A DNA stretch of 64,000 nt, taken from Trabulsiella guamensis ATCC 49490. GTDB taxonomy: Bacteria > Pseudomonadota > Gammaproteobacteria > Enterobacterales > Enterobacteriaceae. Location of the stretch: positions 62,001 to 126,000 of the forward strand of contig NZ_JMTB01000117.1 in the NCBI RefSeq assembly GCF_000734965.1, in the 5' to 3' direction. A program made the translations under genes and the position numbers. The notes beneath the pieces are model-generated. The model saw only the letters and a program-made list of their open reading frames with translations. It was not told where the DNA came from and did no database searches. Positions 9,434 through 17,911 of the stretch are shown piece by piece (the first letter of the stretch is position 1; each line of letters opens with the position of its first letter).

Positions 9434-10372
9434 TCACACGCTGCCGTGAAGCGCAGCCAAAAAACGGCTCATTAATGCGGATAACGGCTCGTCCATCCAC
9501 AAGGCGTACAGATCGGCTGGTATGCTCTCCGCCAGCGGCAGGAACACCACGCCAGGCCAGTGAATAAGCGCGCTGGTCTCCGGCAACAGCGATACCCCCA
9601 TGCCTGCGCTCACCAGCGCCAGTGCCGTTTGTGGCTCATACACCTGGTGGGCGATCAACGGGTAAAATCCGGCTTCAACGCAACGGTCATAAAGCTGCTG
9701 TGCAAAATCGCTCTGGCTGAAAGAGAGGGAAATAAACGGGCGGGCAGCGAGCATCGCCAGAGTCACTCGCGCTTCGTCGCATAGCGGATCACCCTCTGAC
9801 ACGGCGACCAGCATTGATTCCCGGGAAATAAGCTGACAGCGAATGTTGGCTTCCGGCGAGGGGATCACGTTGCGGTTAATAGCCACATCAATGGTTCGAG
9901 TACGCAGCGCTTCAATCTGCTGGTGTTGAGACAGTTCCAGCAAGCTCCATTCCAGGCCGGGGATGGTTTCTCTGCAATCTTTCAACCGCGTCAACAGCGT
10001 ACCCCACAGCGCGCTGCCAACAATACCGATAGTAATATGCTGATGTTCGCTGCGGCCAATCTGACGAACGTAGTTCAGTGACTGATCGGTAGCGCTGAGG
10101 ATGCGATCCACTTCTGTTTTCAGCACCTTCCCGGCGCGGGTCAGCGCCACTTTGCGGCTGGTACGCTCAAACAGCGCCACCTCAAGGATCTCCTCCAGCT
10201 CTTTAATTTGCATACTGAGCGGCGGCTGGGAGATGTTCAGCCGTGCTGCTGCGCGGCCAAAATGTAGTTCATCGGCGAGGACCTGAAAATAGCGCAGCAT
10301 GCGCATGCGAATACGGCTGTTAGCCTGATCTATCATGGTGTTGTGCTTCGACGGGAAGGGATAGCGCATCAT
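9434..10372 (-). CDS. XapR-like LysR regulator
   Basis: A 312-residue LysR-family protein: winged HTH near residues 25-85 (FGRAAARLNISQPPLSMQIK) and a substrate-binding domain about 110-300. It resembles E. coli XapR, including YEPQTALALVSAGMGVSLLP and PADLYALW near the C-terminus. I keep the ATG at 10372 because AAGGGAA lies just upstream, while the ATG at 10336 has no ribosome site. It is the last gene of the operon xapA-like, transporter, regulator, so it probably controls that operon through the dyad at 12561-12600. The inducing nucleoside is unknown. Confidence 0.85.
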   Translation of the reverse strand: MMRYPFPSKHNTMIDQANSRIRMRMLRYFQVLADELHFGRAAARLNISQPPLSMQIKELEEILEVALFERTSRKVALTRAGKVLKTEVDRILSATDQSLNYVRQIGRSEHQHITIGIVGSALWGTLLTRLKDCRETIPGLEWSLLELSQHQQIEALRTRTIDVAINRNVIPSPEANIRCQLISRESMLVAVSEGDPLCDEARVTLAMLAARPFISLSFSQSDFAQQLYDRCVEAGFYPLIAHQVYEPQTALALVSAGMGVSLLPETSALIHWPGVVFLPLAESIPADLYALWMDEPLSALMSRFLAALHGSV

Positions 10373-10393
10373 GCCGTTCCCTTCCCGGGGCTG

Positions 10394-11599
10394 TCAAACC
10401 GTCGCCGGGGTTGGCTGGTGCAAACGTTCTGCCCGGCTGAAAAATACCGCGATGATCAGCGCACCCAACAGCACTGAGTAGGCAACGGTCGATGCATTCA
10501 GTGCACCATGCTGGCCGAAATGGCTGTTCACCATGGAGGAGACGCTGGCGAAGAGCAGCGTACCCACCGTTCCGCAGGTCAGCAGGGCGGAAATCAGGGT
10601 TGGCGAACTGCGGCTGACCTGCAGCGAACCGTAGCTCATCAGCCCTGAGAACATCCCTGAGTTAAAGAAGCCGAACACGGCGCAGGCAACCAGGATCAGT
10701 GTGGTGTTCGCACTGTTCGCAATAATTGCGATAGCTGCCAGCCCCGTCAGCGTACAGATGAGCAGGAAGGTGCGCAGTTTCATCCAGCGAACGGTGAACT
10801 GGTTGAGAAACAGACCAATCGCTTTTGCCACCCAGTAAACAGAGGTATAGAGCGCCGCCGCTTCTGGCGTCATTGCAAAGCGATACTGCAGATAACCCGG
10901 TGTCCACATTGTGAAAATCGGCTCAGCCAGCAGAAACGCAAACAACGCAAAACAGATGAGGTACACCGAACATCCCCAGGGTTCTACCGCCGCCAGAACA
11001 TTCTGGCTGGCAGAGGCCGGGGATTCCGTTGACGGGAAGCGACAACGCAGAGTCATCGCCAGCATCAACGCACCGAGGGTGCCCATGATGCCGTACATTG
11101 CTATCCAGCTGGCGCCGAGCTTAAACAGCCAGGCCAGCAGCAAAGAGAGCGTGGCGCCCGCGAGACTAAAGAAAAAGTCGGTGAAGATAAGGCTGGCGGA
11201 ACGGCGCTTCTCATCCGGATTAATGCGCACCACCAGATAGCTGCCGATGGCCATAAAGATCCCACCACAAGCGCCAATGCCCGCCACCGCCAGGCTGAAC
11301 ATGGTCAGTGTTGGAGTAAAAAACAGGAGAAGGCTGATCAGCACGATTAATGCGGCGGCGGCAACCAGTGGTTTCTGTAAACCCCATCTGCGCATCAGAA
11401 TGCCGCCGAGCATGATAGGGATAAACATGCCGATATTCATCAGTGTGAAGACCTGGCCGATAAAGCTGGGATCTTTCTGAAAGGCAGCGCAGAGGGGACC
11501 AAGAACGATCCCAAGCGTTGAGACCAGCGCCCCAACGAAGTAATAACTCAGGTAAGAAATGGCATTGATATTGCCGCGAGAAAACGGTTGATCTGGCAT
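10394..11599 (-). CDS. MFS transporter, TsgA-like, of the purine nucleoside operon
   Basis: A 401-residue major facilitator with about 12 membrane helices, resembling the TsgA/FucP branch (YLSYYFVGALVSTLGIVLGP at the start, GGIFMAIGSYLVVRINPDEK in the middle). I start it at 11599 because AGGAG lies eight bases before that ATG; an in-frame ATG at 11653 has no comparable site. In E. coli the xapA partner is XapB, of the nucleoside:H+ symporter family; here a different MFS branch takes that place. Uptake of a purine nucleoside or related base is inferred from context only. Confidence 0.85.
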   Translation of the reverse strand: MPDQPFSRGNINAISYLSYYFVGALVSTLGIVLGPLCAAFQKDPSFIGQVFTLMNIGMFIPIMLGGILMRRWGLQKPLVAAAALIVLISLLLFFTPTLTMFSLAVAGIGACGGIFMAIGSYLVVRINPDEKRRSASLIFTDFFFSLAGATLSLLLAWLFKLGASWIAMYGIMGTLGALMLAMTLRCRFPSTESPASASQNVLAAVEPWGCSVYLICFALFAFLLAEPIFTMWTPGYLQYRFAMTPEAAALYTSVYWVAKAIGLFLNQFTVRWMKLRTFLLICTLTGLAAIAIIANSANTTLILVACAVFGFFNSGMFSGLMSYGSLQVSRSSPTLISALLTCGTVGTLLFASVSSMVNSHFGQHGALNASTVAYSVLLGALIIAVFFSRAERLHQPTPATV

Positions 11600-11657
11600 G
11601 GCAGTGTCTCCTGGCGGAGTGTGATTCTCCACCTGTGGAACGATTTCAGGCATAATT

Positions 11658-12491
11658 TCAGGAATAGTTGTGGACGAACTGGTTAATCAGGCGCACAAAG
11701 TCGTCGGTGACCATTGCCGCACATTTCAAGGTTTGCTCGTGGGAGAGTTCAACGTCGCTCAGCCCTTCCGCCATATTGGTGATCGCGGAGACGGCCAGGA
11801 CTTTCAGGCCACAGTGACGGGCGACGATAACTTCCGGCACCACTGACATCCCCACTACATCTCCGCCCATGTTTTGCATCATGCGGATTTCTGCTGCAGT
11901 CTCAAAGTTCGGACCCGGGTAGGAGACAAATATCCCTTCATGCAGAGTCAGGCTCAACTGGCTGGCGGCATCATGCAACTGGCCTCGCAGATCCTGATCG
12001 TAAGCATTGGCAAGGCTAAAAAAGCGCGGGCCGAAGCGGTCGTCATTCGGTCCGATCAGCGGTGTGGAGGGCATGGTGTTAATATGATCAGTGAGAGCCA
12101 CCAGGCTGCCTGCCGGGATCGCCGGGTTCAGCGAACCCGCTGCGTTGGTGCAGAACAGGAACTCACAACCGAGCAGTTTCAGAGTACGTACCGCGTGGGT
12201 CATGATCCCCATACCGCAACCTTCGTAAAAATGCCCCCGACCTTTCATGCAGATCAAATCCACACCATGCAGGGTACCCATCACCACGTCACCAGCATGG
12301 CCGATCACTGTACTGACCGGGAATCCCGGCAACTGCTGGTAGGAGATCGTGGTTGTGTTGTCCATGCGGTCGGCCAGTACGCCGAGACCAGAACCGAGGA
12401 TCAGGGCAATACGGGGCTGAAAACCGGGCCGGGCGGCACGCAGGATTTCTGCGGCTTCGTAAGGGGTATTGTTAAACACAGGTTGTGACAT
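11658..12491 (-). CDS. xapA: purine nucleoside phosphorylase, XapA-like
   Basis: A 277-residue high-molecular-mass purine nucleoside phosphorylase (PNP/MTAP family), exactly the E. coli XapA length. Family motifs are present: phosphate site LILGSGLG, GHAGDVVMG, the segment MKGRGHFYEG, the catalytic Glu in SYPGPNFETAAEIRMM and the base-binding Asn in SAITNMAEG. XapA splits xanthosine, inosine and guanosine with phosphate. The ATG at 12491 follows GGAG at good distance. The transporter starts after it, so the three genes form an operon led by xapA. The symbol reflects family resemblance; true orthology is untested. Confidence 0.85.
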   Translation of the reverse strand: MSQPVFNNTPYEAAEILRAARPGFQPRIALILGSGLGVLADRMDNTTTISYQQLPGFPVSTVIGHAGDVVMGTLHGVDLICMKGRGHFYEGCGMGIMTHAVRTLKLLGCEFLFCTNAAGSLNPAIPAGSLVALTDHINTMPSTPLIGPNDDRFGPRFFSLANAYDQDLRGQLHDAASQLSLTLHEGIFVSYPGPNFETAAEIRMMQNMGGDVVGMSVVPEVIVARHCGLKVLAVSAITNMAEGLSDVELSHEQTLKCAAMVTDDFVRLINQFVHNYS

Positions 12492-12560
12492 GAGAAACTC
12501 CAGAATGGGTTGTGATGGCCTCATTCTGGGTTTCCGGTGATTGCGATTCCAATACGATAA

Positions 12561-12600
12561 TTGCGTCTATTGATACGAATTTACGAATCAATAAACGCAA
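12561..12600. promoter_or_regulatory. 40-bp nested dyad upstream of the xapA-like operon
   Basis: Two nested perfect inverted repeats share one centre: outer arms TTGCGT (12561-12566) and ACGCAA (12595-12600), inner arms ATTGAT (12569-12574) and ATCAAT (12587-12592). It lies 70-110 bp upstream of the xapA-like start. Location and symmetry fit a LysR-type operator, most likely for the regulator encoded at the end of this operon. Confidence 0.65.
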
Positions 12601-12717
12601 CATTTCATTGTAGGTACTAATTATCAATAGGTTAAAGTCACAGCCAGCCGGTAAGCGTTTCCCGACAGCAAATTTCCTGAAGGGAATTTGTGACAGGCTT
12701 CACTGTGACCGGACAGG

Positions 12718-14058
12718 TCAGAGCACAGGTTGCGCAACAGGCTGGCAACGCCACATTTTGTACAACGTGGCGCAGGCGGCGATCAGCGCCGGAACGCCAA
12801 GGAACATCAGGATACTGTCAGCCTGCCACTGCATCGACAGCAACTGAGCGCTCATCATCGTACCCGCAACGCCGCCAAAGCGGCCCACGCCCTGCATCCA
12901 TGCAATGCCCGTTGCGCGACACTGCGTCGGATAGAAGGTTGCCGCCAGCGTCTGCATACCAGACTGCGCGCCGTTCATGGTGATCCCCATCAGGAAAATC
13001 AGCCCGCCGAACAGCCAGATATGGCTGTTTTCCTGCGCCATCAGGATGATGAATAACGTGGTAATAATGAACCCCACCGAGACCACTTTATGCGCTTCCC
13101 AACGGTCCATCAGCCAGCCGGCCAGCAGAATGCCCGCGGTGCCGCCAAAGGTGAACAGCGAGGTGAGCAGCGCGGACTGTTCCATCTCATAACCCATGCC
13201 CTGCATCAGGGTGGGCATCCAGCTCAGCAGGACGTAATAGATCACCAGCCCCATAAAGTAGCTCATCCACAACATCAGTGTGCCGGGCAGATACGCTGCG
13301 CTGAACAACTGCGCGACGCTGCCTTTCTTCTGCGTTGTTTGCTCTTCGTGGAGCGAAAATCGGCTAACTTGCTCAATGTCGCTATCAACAAAACGGCGCA
13401 GAATGCGTTTGATTTTCACCACGTTATCGCCGCGATTCACCAGATATTTTACCGATTCCGGCAGCAGCCAGATCAGCAACACCGTCAACACTAACGGCGC
13501 GGCGGCGCCAAGCAGCAAGACGCTGTGCCAGCCATGTGCCGGAATGAGCCAGGAAGAGATAGCGCCACCGCCTGCTGCACCAAGCGGAAAGCCACAGTAC
13601 ATGGTGTTGATGGTCAGGGAGCGGCAGCGCTGCGGCGCATACTCTGACATCAGCGTAATGGCATTCGGCATGGCGGCGCCGAGCCCAAGCCCGGTCAGGA
13701 ATCGCCACAGCGTCAGGGTGTTGATTGACTGCGCATACGCTGTACCCAGGCTGGAGAGTCCGAAGAACAAACAGGAGAAAACCAGCACGCGTTTGCGGCC
13801 AATGCGATCAGATACCGGGCCCGCAATTAATGCGCCCAGCGACAGGCCGAGCAGGGCGGCGCTGAGCACCGGGCCGAGATCTTGTTTTTTGATCCCCCAG
13901 TCGCTGGAAAGCGCGGGCGCGATGTAACCCATCGCCGCGGTGTCGAAACCATCAATCGCCAGCACAAGAAAACCGAGAATAATGATCGTCCAGTGGAACC
14001 ACGAAAAGCGGCTGTCGTCGATGGCTTGTTGAATGTTCATGTCGCCGGATACGGCCAT
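12718..14058 (-). CDS. MFS transporter, aromatic acid:H+ symporter (AAHS) family
   Basis: A 446-residue 12-helix transporter of the AAHS/PcaK type. Signatures seen are the family start FLVLAIDGFDTAAMGYIAPAL and the MFS loop motif GPVSDRIGRKRVLVF between helices 2 and 3, with its echo LAGWLMDRWEAHKVV in the second half. The ATG at 14058 follows AGGGGAGA. It lies behind the D-malate dehydrogenase gene on the same strand with a 174-bp gap. Typical AAHS substrates are 4-hydroxybenzoate-like acids, but the gene partner suggests malate, tartrate or a related hydroxy acid; that is inference. Confidence 0.88.
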   Translation of the reverse strand: MAVSGDMNIQQAIDDSRFSWFHWTIIILGFLVLAIDGFDTAAMGYIAPALSSDWGIKKQDLGPVLSAALLGLSLGALIAGPVSDRIGRKRVLVFSCLFFGLSSLGTAYAQSINTLTLWRFLTGLGLGAAMPNAITLMSEYAPQRCRSLTINTMYCGFPLGAAGGGAISSWLIPAHGWHSVLLLGAAAPLVLTVLLIWLLPESVKYLVNRGDNVVKIKRILRRFVDSDIEQVSRFSLHEEQTTQKKGSVAQLFSAAYLPGTLMLWMSYFMGLVIYYVLLSWMPTLMQGMGYEMEQSALLTSLFTFGGTAGILLAGWLMDRWEAHKVVSVGFIITTLFIILMAQENSHIWLFGGLIFLMGITMNGAQSGMQTLAATFYPTQCRATGIAWMQGVGRFGGVAGTMMSAQLLSMQWQADSILMFLGVPALIAACATLYKMWRCQPVAQPVL

Positions 14059-14232
14059 ACAGATCTCCCCTGCCCGAAGTGGATGCTAACAGAATGGTTG
14101 TTATGGTTGTATTGTATTTGCCTGTATATACAGCCGGGAAAGGGAGGTTTATGTCAAATTTTGTTTATTGAAATGTTAACTGTGTGTTGTTTTTGAGGGC
14201 GCCACATACCAGGTTGCTCTGCCCTCATAAGA

Positions 14233-15339
14233 TTAGCAATCCAGTATCCGTCGTTTACTTTGAATGGCCTTGCAGATGGCATCTCCGACCTGCTGTGTTG
14301 AGGCCTGGCCTTTCATATCCGGCGTTTTGGGGCCACTGGCAATGGTCTGCTCAATGGCGTCTAAAATGCCATTGTGAGCCGCGTGGTAACGTTCGTTACC
14401 CTCTCCAAGGAAGTCGAGCATCATCGCACCGGCCCAGATAGTGGCGATAGGGTTGGCAATATTCTTGCCATAGATGTCCGGCGCGGAACCATGAACCGGT
14501 TCGAACAATGACGGAAAGGTGCGCTGTGGGTTGAGGTTGGCAGACGGCGCGATGCCAATCGTCCCCGTACAGGCCGGGCCGAGATCGGAAAGAATATCGC
14601 CAAACAGATTCGACGCGACAACCACGTCAAAACGTTCCGGCTGCAGGACAAAACGCGCGCATAACACATCGATATGCTGTTTATCCCAGCGAATGTCCGG
14701 GTAATGGTTTGCCATGGCTTCAACACGTTCATCCCAGTAAGGCATGCTGATTGCCAGTCCGTTAGATTTCGTGGCTGAAGTCAGTAACTTGCGAGGACGG
14801 CTCTGCGCCAGTTCAAAAGCGTAACGCAGGATACGATCCACGCCACGTCGGGTAAATACGGATTCCTGAATCACCACTTCATGCTCGGTACCCGGATTAA
14901 CACGCCCGCCCAGCGAAGAATATTCCCCTTCAGTATTTTCGCGCACGACATAGAAATCAATATCACCCGCCTGCTTACCTGCCAGCGGGCAGGGCACGCC
15001 GGGAAACAGACGCACCGGACGGAGGTTGACGTACTGATCGAACTCGCGACGAAACTTCAACAGCGAACCCCACAGGGAAACATGATCGGGTACGGTGTCC
15101 GGCCAGCCGACGGCGCCAAAATAAATGGCATCAAAATCCTTAAGCTTCGCATGCCAGTCGTCAGGCATCATTTTGCCGTGTTGCAAATAATACTCACAGC
15201 TGGCCCATTCGATCTGTTCAAAACTGAGCGACAGATCCCAGTGTTCGGCGGCCGCCTGCAACACGCGAATGCCTTCTGGCAGGACTTCTTTACCAATACC
15301 ATCCCCAGGAATAGCGGCAATACGATAGGTTTTCTTCAT
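14233..15339 (-). CDS. dmlA: D-malate/tartrate dehydrogenase (decarboxylating), DmlA-like
   Basis: A 368-residue member of the isocitrate/isopropylmalate dehydrogenase family. It shows AAIPGDGIGKEVLPEG at the N-terminus, NLRPVRLFPGVPCPL, ENTEGEYSSLGGR, the metal-binding segment FGDILSDLGPA and the adenine-site loop EPVHGSAPDIYGK. It strongly resembles E. coli DmlA (YeaU), which oxidises D-malate to pyruvate and CO2 with NAD. I use the ATG at 15339; an in-frame GTG at 15351 is possible. It is divergent from a DmlR-like regulator, the same pairing as in E. coli. Confidence 0.92.
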   Translation of the reverse strand: MKKTYRIAAIPGDGIGKEVLPEGIRVLQAAAEHWDLSLSFEQIEWASCEYYLQHGKMMPDDWHAKLKDFDAIYFGAVGWPDTVPDHVSLWGSLLKFRREFDQYVNLRPVRLFPGVPCPLAGKQAGDIDFYVVRENTEGEYSSLGGRVNPGTEHEVVIQESVFTRRGVDRILRYAFELAQSRPRKLLTSATKSNGLAISMPYWDERVEAMANHYPDIRWDKQHIDVLCARFVLQPERFDVVVASNLFGDILSDLGPACTGTIGIAPSANLNPQRTFPSLFEPVHGSAPDIYGKNIANPIATIWAGAMMLDFLGEGNERYHAAHNGILDAIEQTIASGPKTPDMKGQASTQQVGDAICKAIQSKRRILDC

Positions 15340-15442
15340 ATCAGCTCTCACTTATCAGTGATGAAAATTGACTTCCTCTCTATCCTATAATTGACTGATT
15401 CATCATTAATCCTGCTAACTGGTGAAACATAAAACACAGATC

Positions 15443-16402
15443 ATGAATAATCTCCCGCTGCTGAATGATTTACGCGTGTTTATGCTGGTGGCCCGCCGGG
15501 CAGGATTTGCCGCGGCGGCAGAAGAGTTAGGTGTTTCACCGGCCTTTGTCAGCAAGCGGGTTGCACTACTGGAACAGACGCTGAACGTGGTGCTACTGCA
15601 CCGGACAACGCGTCGCGTCACGATCACCGAGGAGGGCGAGCGCATCTACGAATGGGCGCAGCGCATACTTCAGGATGTGGATCAGATGATGGATGAGCTG
15701 TCCGATGTGCGGCAAATCCCGCAGGGGACGCTGCGTATCATCAGCAGTTTCGGGTTTGGTCGCCGTGTGGTGGCTCCGGCATTATCGGCGCTGGCCAGAC
15801 AGTACCCTCAACTGGAATTACGCTTTGATGTGGAAGACCGGCTGGTGGATCTGGTGAATGAAGGTGTGGATCTGGATATTCGCATTGGTGATGATATCGC
15901 GCCTAATCTCATTGCTCGCAAGCTGGCAAATAATCATCGTATTCTCTGCGCTTCACCGGATTTTGTTGCCCGTCATGGTATGCCAAAGCAACTGAGCGAT
16001 CTCGCGGCGCTGCCCTGTCTGGTGATCAAAGAACGCGATCATCCGTTCGGCGTGTGGCAACTGCACAGTAAAGAGGGGGTACGCTCTATAAAGGTGACCG
16101 GCGCGCTGTCATCGAATCACGGTGAAATTGTGCATCAGTGGTGCCTGGACGGGCAGGGGATCGCGCTGCGTTCCTGGTGGGATGTGAGTGACAACATTGC
16201 CAGCGGCCATCTGGTGCATATCCTGCCGGACTGCTATCAACCCGCTAACATCTGGGCCGTGTATGTTTCCCGGCTGGCGACATCGGCAAAAATCCGTACC
16301 ACCGTCGAGTTTCTTCGAAGTTACTTTCAGGCGCACTATCCGCAGCAGTGTGTGGTGGCGACATCGAATTTACTGCCTGTTGAAACTGATTTTTCGTCTT
16401 AA
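15443..16402 (+). CDS. dmlR: DmlR-like LysR regulator of D-malate catabolism
   Basis: A 319-residue LysR protein. Its HTH (GFAAAAEELGVSPAFVSKRV, about residues 20-40) and effector domain, including DVEDRLVDLVNEGVDLDIRI, strongly resemble E. coli DmlR (YeaT), which activates dmlA in response to malate. I start it at MNNLPLLNDLRVFM (15443), the expected E. coli start; the ATG at 15422 adds seven residues. It is divergent from dmlA over a 103-bp gap that must hold both promoters. Confidence 0.9.
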   Translation: MNNLPLLNDLRVFMLVARRAGFAAAAEELGVSPAFVSKRVALLEQTLNVVLLHRTTRRVTITEEGERIYEWAQRILQDVDQMMDELSDVRQIPQGTLRIISSFGFGRRVVAPALSALARQYPQLELRFDVEDRLVDLVNEGVDLDIRIGDDIAPNLIARKLANNHRILCASPDFVARHGMPKQLSDLAALPCLVIKERDHPFGVWQLHSKEGVRSIKVTGALSSNHGEIVHQWCLDGQGIALRSWWDVSDNIASGHLVHILPDCYQPANIWAVYVSRLATSAKIRTTVEFLRSYFQAHYPQQCVVATSNLLPVETDFSS

Positions 16403-16647
16403 GGATAAGTAATGGCTGCGGGTAGGTAACCAACTGCTCTGCCCGTCCAGGTGGTGTGGCCAGTTTCCCTGCATTACATCTTCTGTACGGTTCAGACTAT
16501 GCAGGGAATTATTGCCATCATTTTGACACGCTACCGCCCGCACCGTTATCCGCTTCACGGCTACTACATTTCATTTATTTAACAGAGGGTTAATCCGTAC
16601 TATTTACTATGTGCCCTGACACTGGGTCACCATACAACTGCCTTAAA

Positions 16648-16783
16648 ATTCTGTCATTACCGCTTCCGTTATAAACGCTGCATCATGAAGTTATCTTCAA
16701 AGGCGACTGGCTGACAGAAATGGGGATTTGAGACCGGGCGCGGTGTTGTAAGTATCCGGCATCCACCATCTCCCGATGTTTAA
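16648..16783 (+). pseudogene. SymE-like toxin remnant, frameshifted
   Basis: Joining two frames gives EVIFKGDWLTEMGF and then ETGRGVVVSIRHPPSPDV, which matches the SymE core pattern (LKGxWLxEAGFxTGxxVxVxI). The frames meet at a four-G run (16722-16725): one G fewer would restore the frame. The upstream part has in-frame stops and no start. The rest of the 467-bp gap after dmlR shows no other gene. Recognition is by pattern only. Confidence 0.5.
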
Positions 16784-16825
16784 ACGTTACTATCCGTTAG
16801 TTTGGTATTTGGTTCTCACCAAATA

Positions 16826-16859
16826 TAAAAAACAGCATTCCACCCCAGGCAGAATGCTG
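16826..16859 (-). terminator. intrinsic terminator after hcp (minus strand)
   Basis: Read on the minus strand: stem CAGCATTC / GAATGCTG with an 11-base loop followed by a run of six T, ten bases beyond the hcp stop. A second 7-bp hairpin (ATTTGGT / ACCAAAT, 16807-16824) follows it. Confidence 0.8.
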
Positions 16860-16869
16860 CAGTTCTGTT

Positions 16870-17388
16870 TTATGCTTCCAGCGGCGCACGCCAGTCGTCG
16901 GCTCCTGATGTCCCTGCGGAAACGTGTTCCCACTCGATTTTACGGTAAGCCAGCGATACCTGAATCAGTTGCGTGAACTCGCGTTTCGTGTCGTCCTGAC
17001 AGTGCGGCATATGGCAGTCGATATCCACAATGGTGGAGTCTGTCAGGCGAGTCGTGAAGAAGTGCTCCTGTTTGCCTTCAATAGACGTACGATACCAGTG
17101 CAGTTCTGTGGTCGGCAGCATTTCTCCGGACGCCAGTGCGTTGTACAGCAGCGGTACTGCTTTGTTCAGGGCGACGGTAAAAATAAATGGCTTATGGGCG
17201 CGTTGACCGCTAGGCTGCCCTGATTGTGGGTCGGTCGGCACGGTGACGTTATGCTTGAATTCCTGTACCAGCATTTCGTCTTCATGTCCTTGTACGTAGA
17301 TATTGCCCACGGATTCTGCTGTAAATGCCCGATCAGTGATTAGCCCCTGAGTCTGTCCTTTGATCGATATATAACAGGGTGTTGGCAT
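16870..17388 (-). CDS. hcp: T6SS tube protein Hcp
   Basis: A 172-residue Hcp-family protein (DUF796), the hexamer-forming tube subunit of the T6SS. It has the typical start MPTPCYISIKGQTQGLIT, the segment HKPFIFTVALNKAVPLLYNAL and the C-terminal IEWEHVSAGTSGADDW. No C-terminal effector extension is present. It is transcribed divergently from tssB across a 520-bp AT-rich gap. Because the main tss operon also carries an hcp-like gene, this one may be the structural tube gene under its own promoter. Confidence 0.95.
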   Translation of the reverse strand: MPTPCYISIKGQTQGLITDRAFTAESVGNIYVQGHEDEMLVQEFKHNVTVPTDPQSGQPSGQRAHKPFIFTVALNKAVPLLYNALASGEMLPTTELHWYRTSIEGKQEHFFTTRLTDSTIVDIDCHMPHCQDDTKREFTQLIQVSLAYRKIEWEHVSAGTSGADDWRAPLEA

Positions 17389-17656
17389 GATTAACTCCTT
17401 TTCTTAGTGTGTACGTATATATAGTTGTCTTCGTCAATTCCTGATGGTCAGGATATCTATATGTTCACACGAAATTTTTTTTAATCCATCGGTATGGATG
17501 TATGAAATCGGATGTGCTTTGGTTTTATTGAGTGTTTATTCTCTTGATGAATGAAAAACGTCATTTATTTGTGCTTTGCCTTTTTATTATTGTTGAAGTG
17601 GATATCTTGATGAAGAAGTATGTTTTTTTGAAATATTTAATTTTGATTGATAAGTA

Positions 17657-17689
17657 ACAACCAGTTCTACTGGTTGTCCGGTTTTTATC
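17657..17689 (+). terminator. terminator-like hairpin in the hcp-tssB gap
   Basis: Perfect 8-bp stem ACAACCAG / CTGGTTGT, five-base loop, then CCGG and a run of five T, on the plus strand. No annotated plus-strand gene precedes it, so it would end an untranslated leader or small RNA begun between 17.4 and 17.65 kb. The rest of the 17389-17911 gap is AT-rich with no gene. Confidence 0.55.
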
Positions 17690-17690
17690 T

Positions 17691-17790
17691 ATATGCTTAT
17701 CAAGTTTTTAAGGGCTCCTAAGCATATCGTGCTTGTTAAAAGTTCGGAAGCGGAATTTATAAAATTGTTTTTCTCTGCATATCATATGCA
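17691..17790. promoter_or_regulatory. cluster of GCATAT dyads upstream of tssB
   Basis: Three related elements: ATATGCTTA (17691-17699) is inverted as TAAGCATAT (17719-17727); AAGCA / TGCTT arms flank TATCG (17720-17734); and TGCATATCATATGCA (17776-17790) is a perfect odd palindrome. All contain GCATAT or its complement. They lie 120-220 bp upstream of tssB and look like binding sites for one dimeric regulator; no regulator gene is in the cluster. Confidence 0.45.
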
Positions 17791-17911
17791 TCAAAGATAA
17801 CCCTGTATTTTTTTATTATCATTGAGGTGATATTCATTGCTTGTATGGTGAGAGGGGTTTCTTTAAATGGTCTGAATGGGATGCATTCACTTAACCCGAT
17901 GGAATATATCA

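Noticed and set aside
9423..9454. 10-bp inverted repeat GCGCTTCACG / CGTGAAGCGC after gss as a terminator
   Set aside because: The arms are perfect, but neither strand has a T-run and it overlaps the end of the LysR gene, so I did not call it a terminator.
13280..13927. 215-codon plus-strand open frame opposite the AAHS transporter
   Set aside because: Antisense shadow of a hydrophobic gene; Ser/Arg-rich composition and no family pattern.
17389..17911. Sigma-54 promoter before tssB or hcp
   Set aside because: I searched for a TGGCAC-N5-TTGC type element and found no convincing match; the activator gene is also absent from the cluster.
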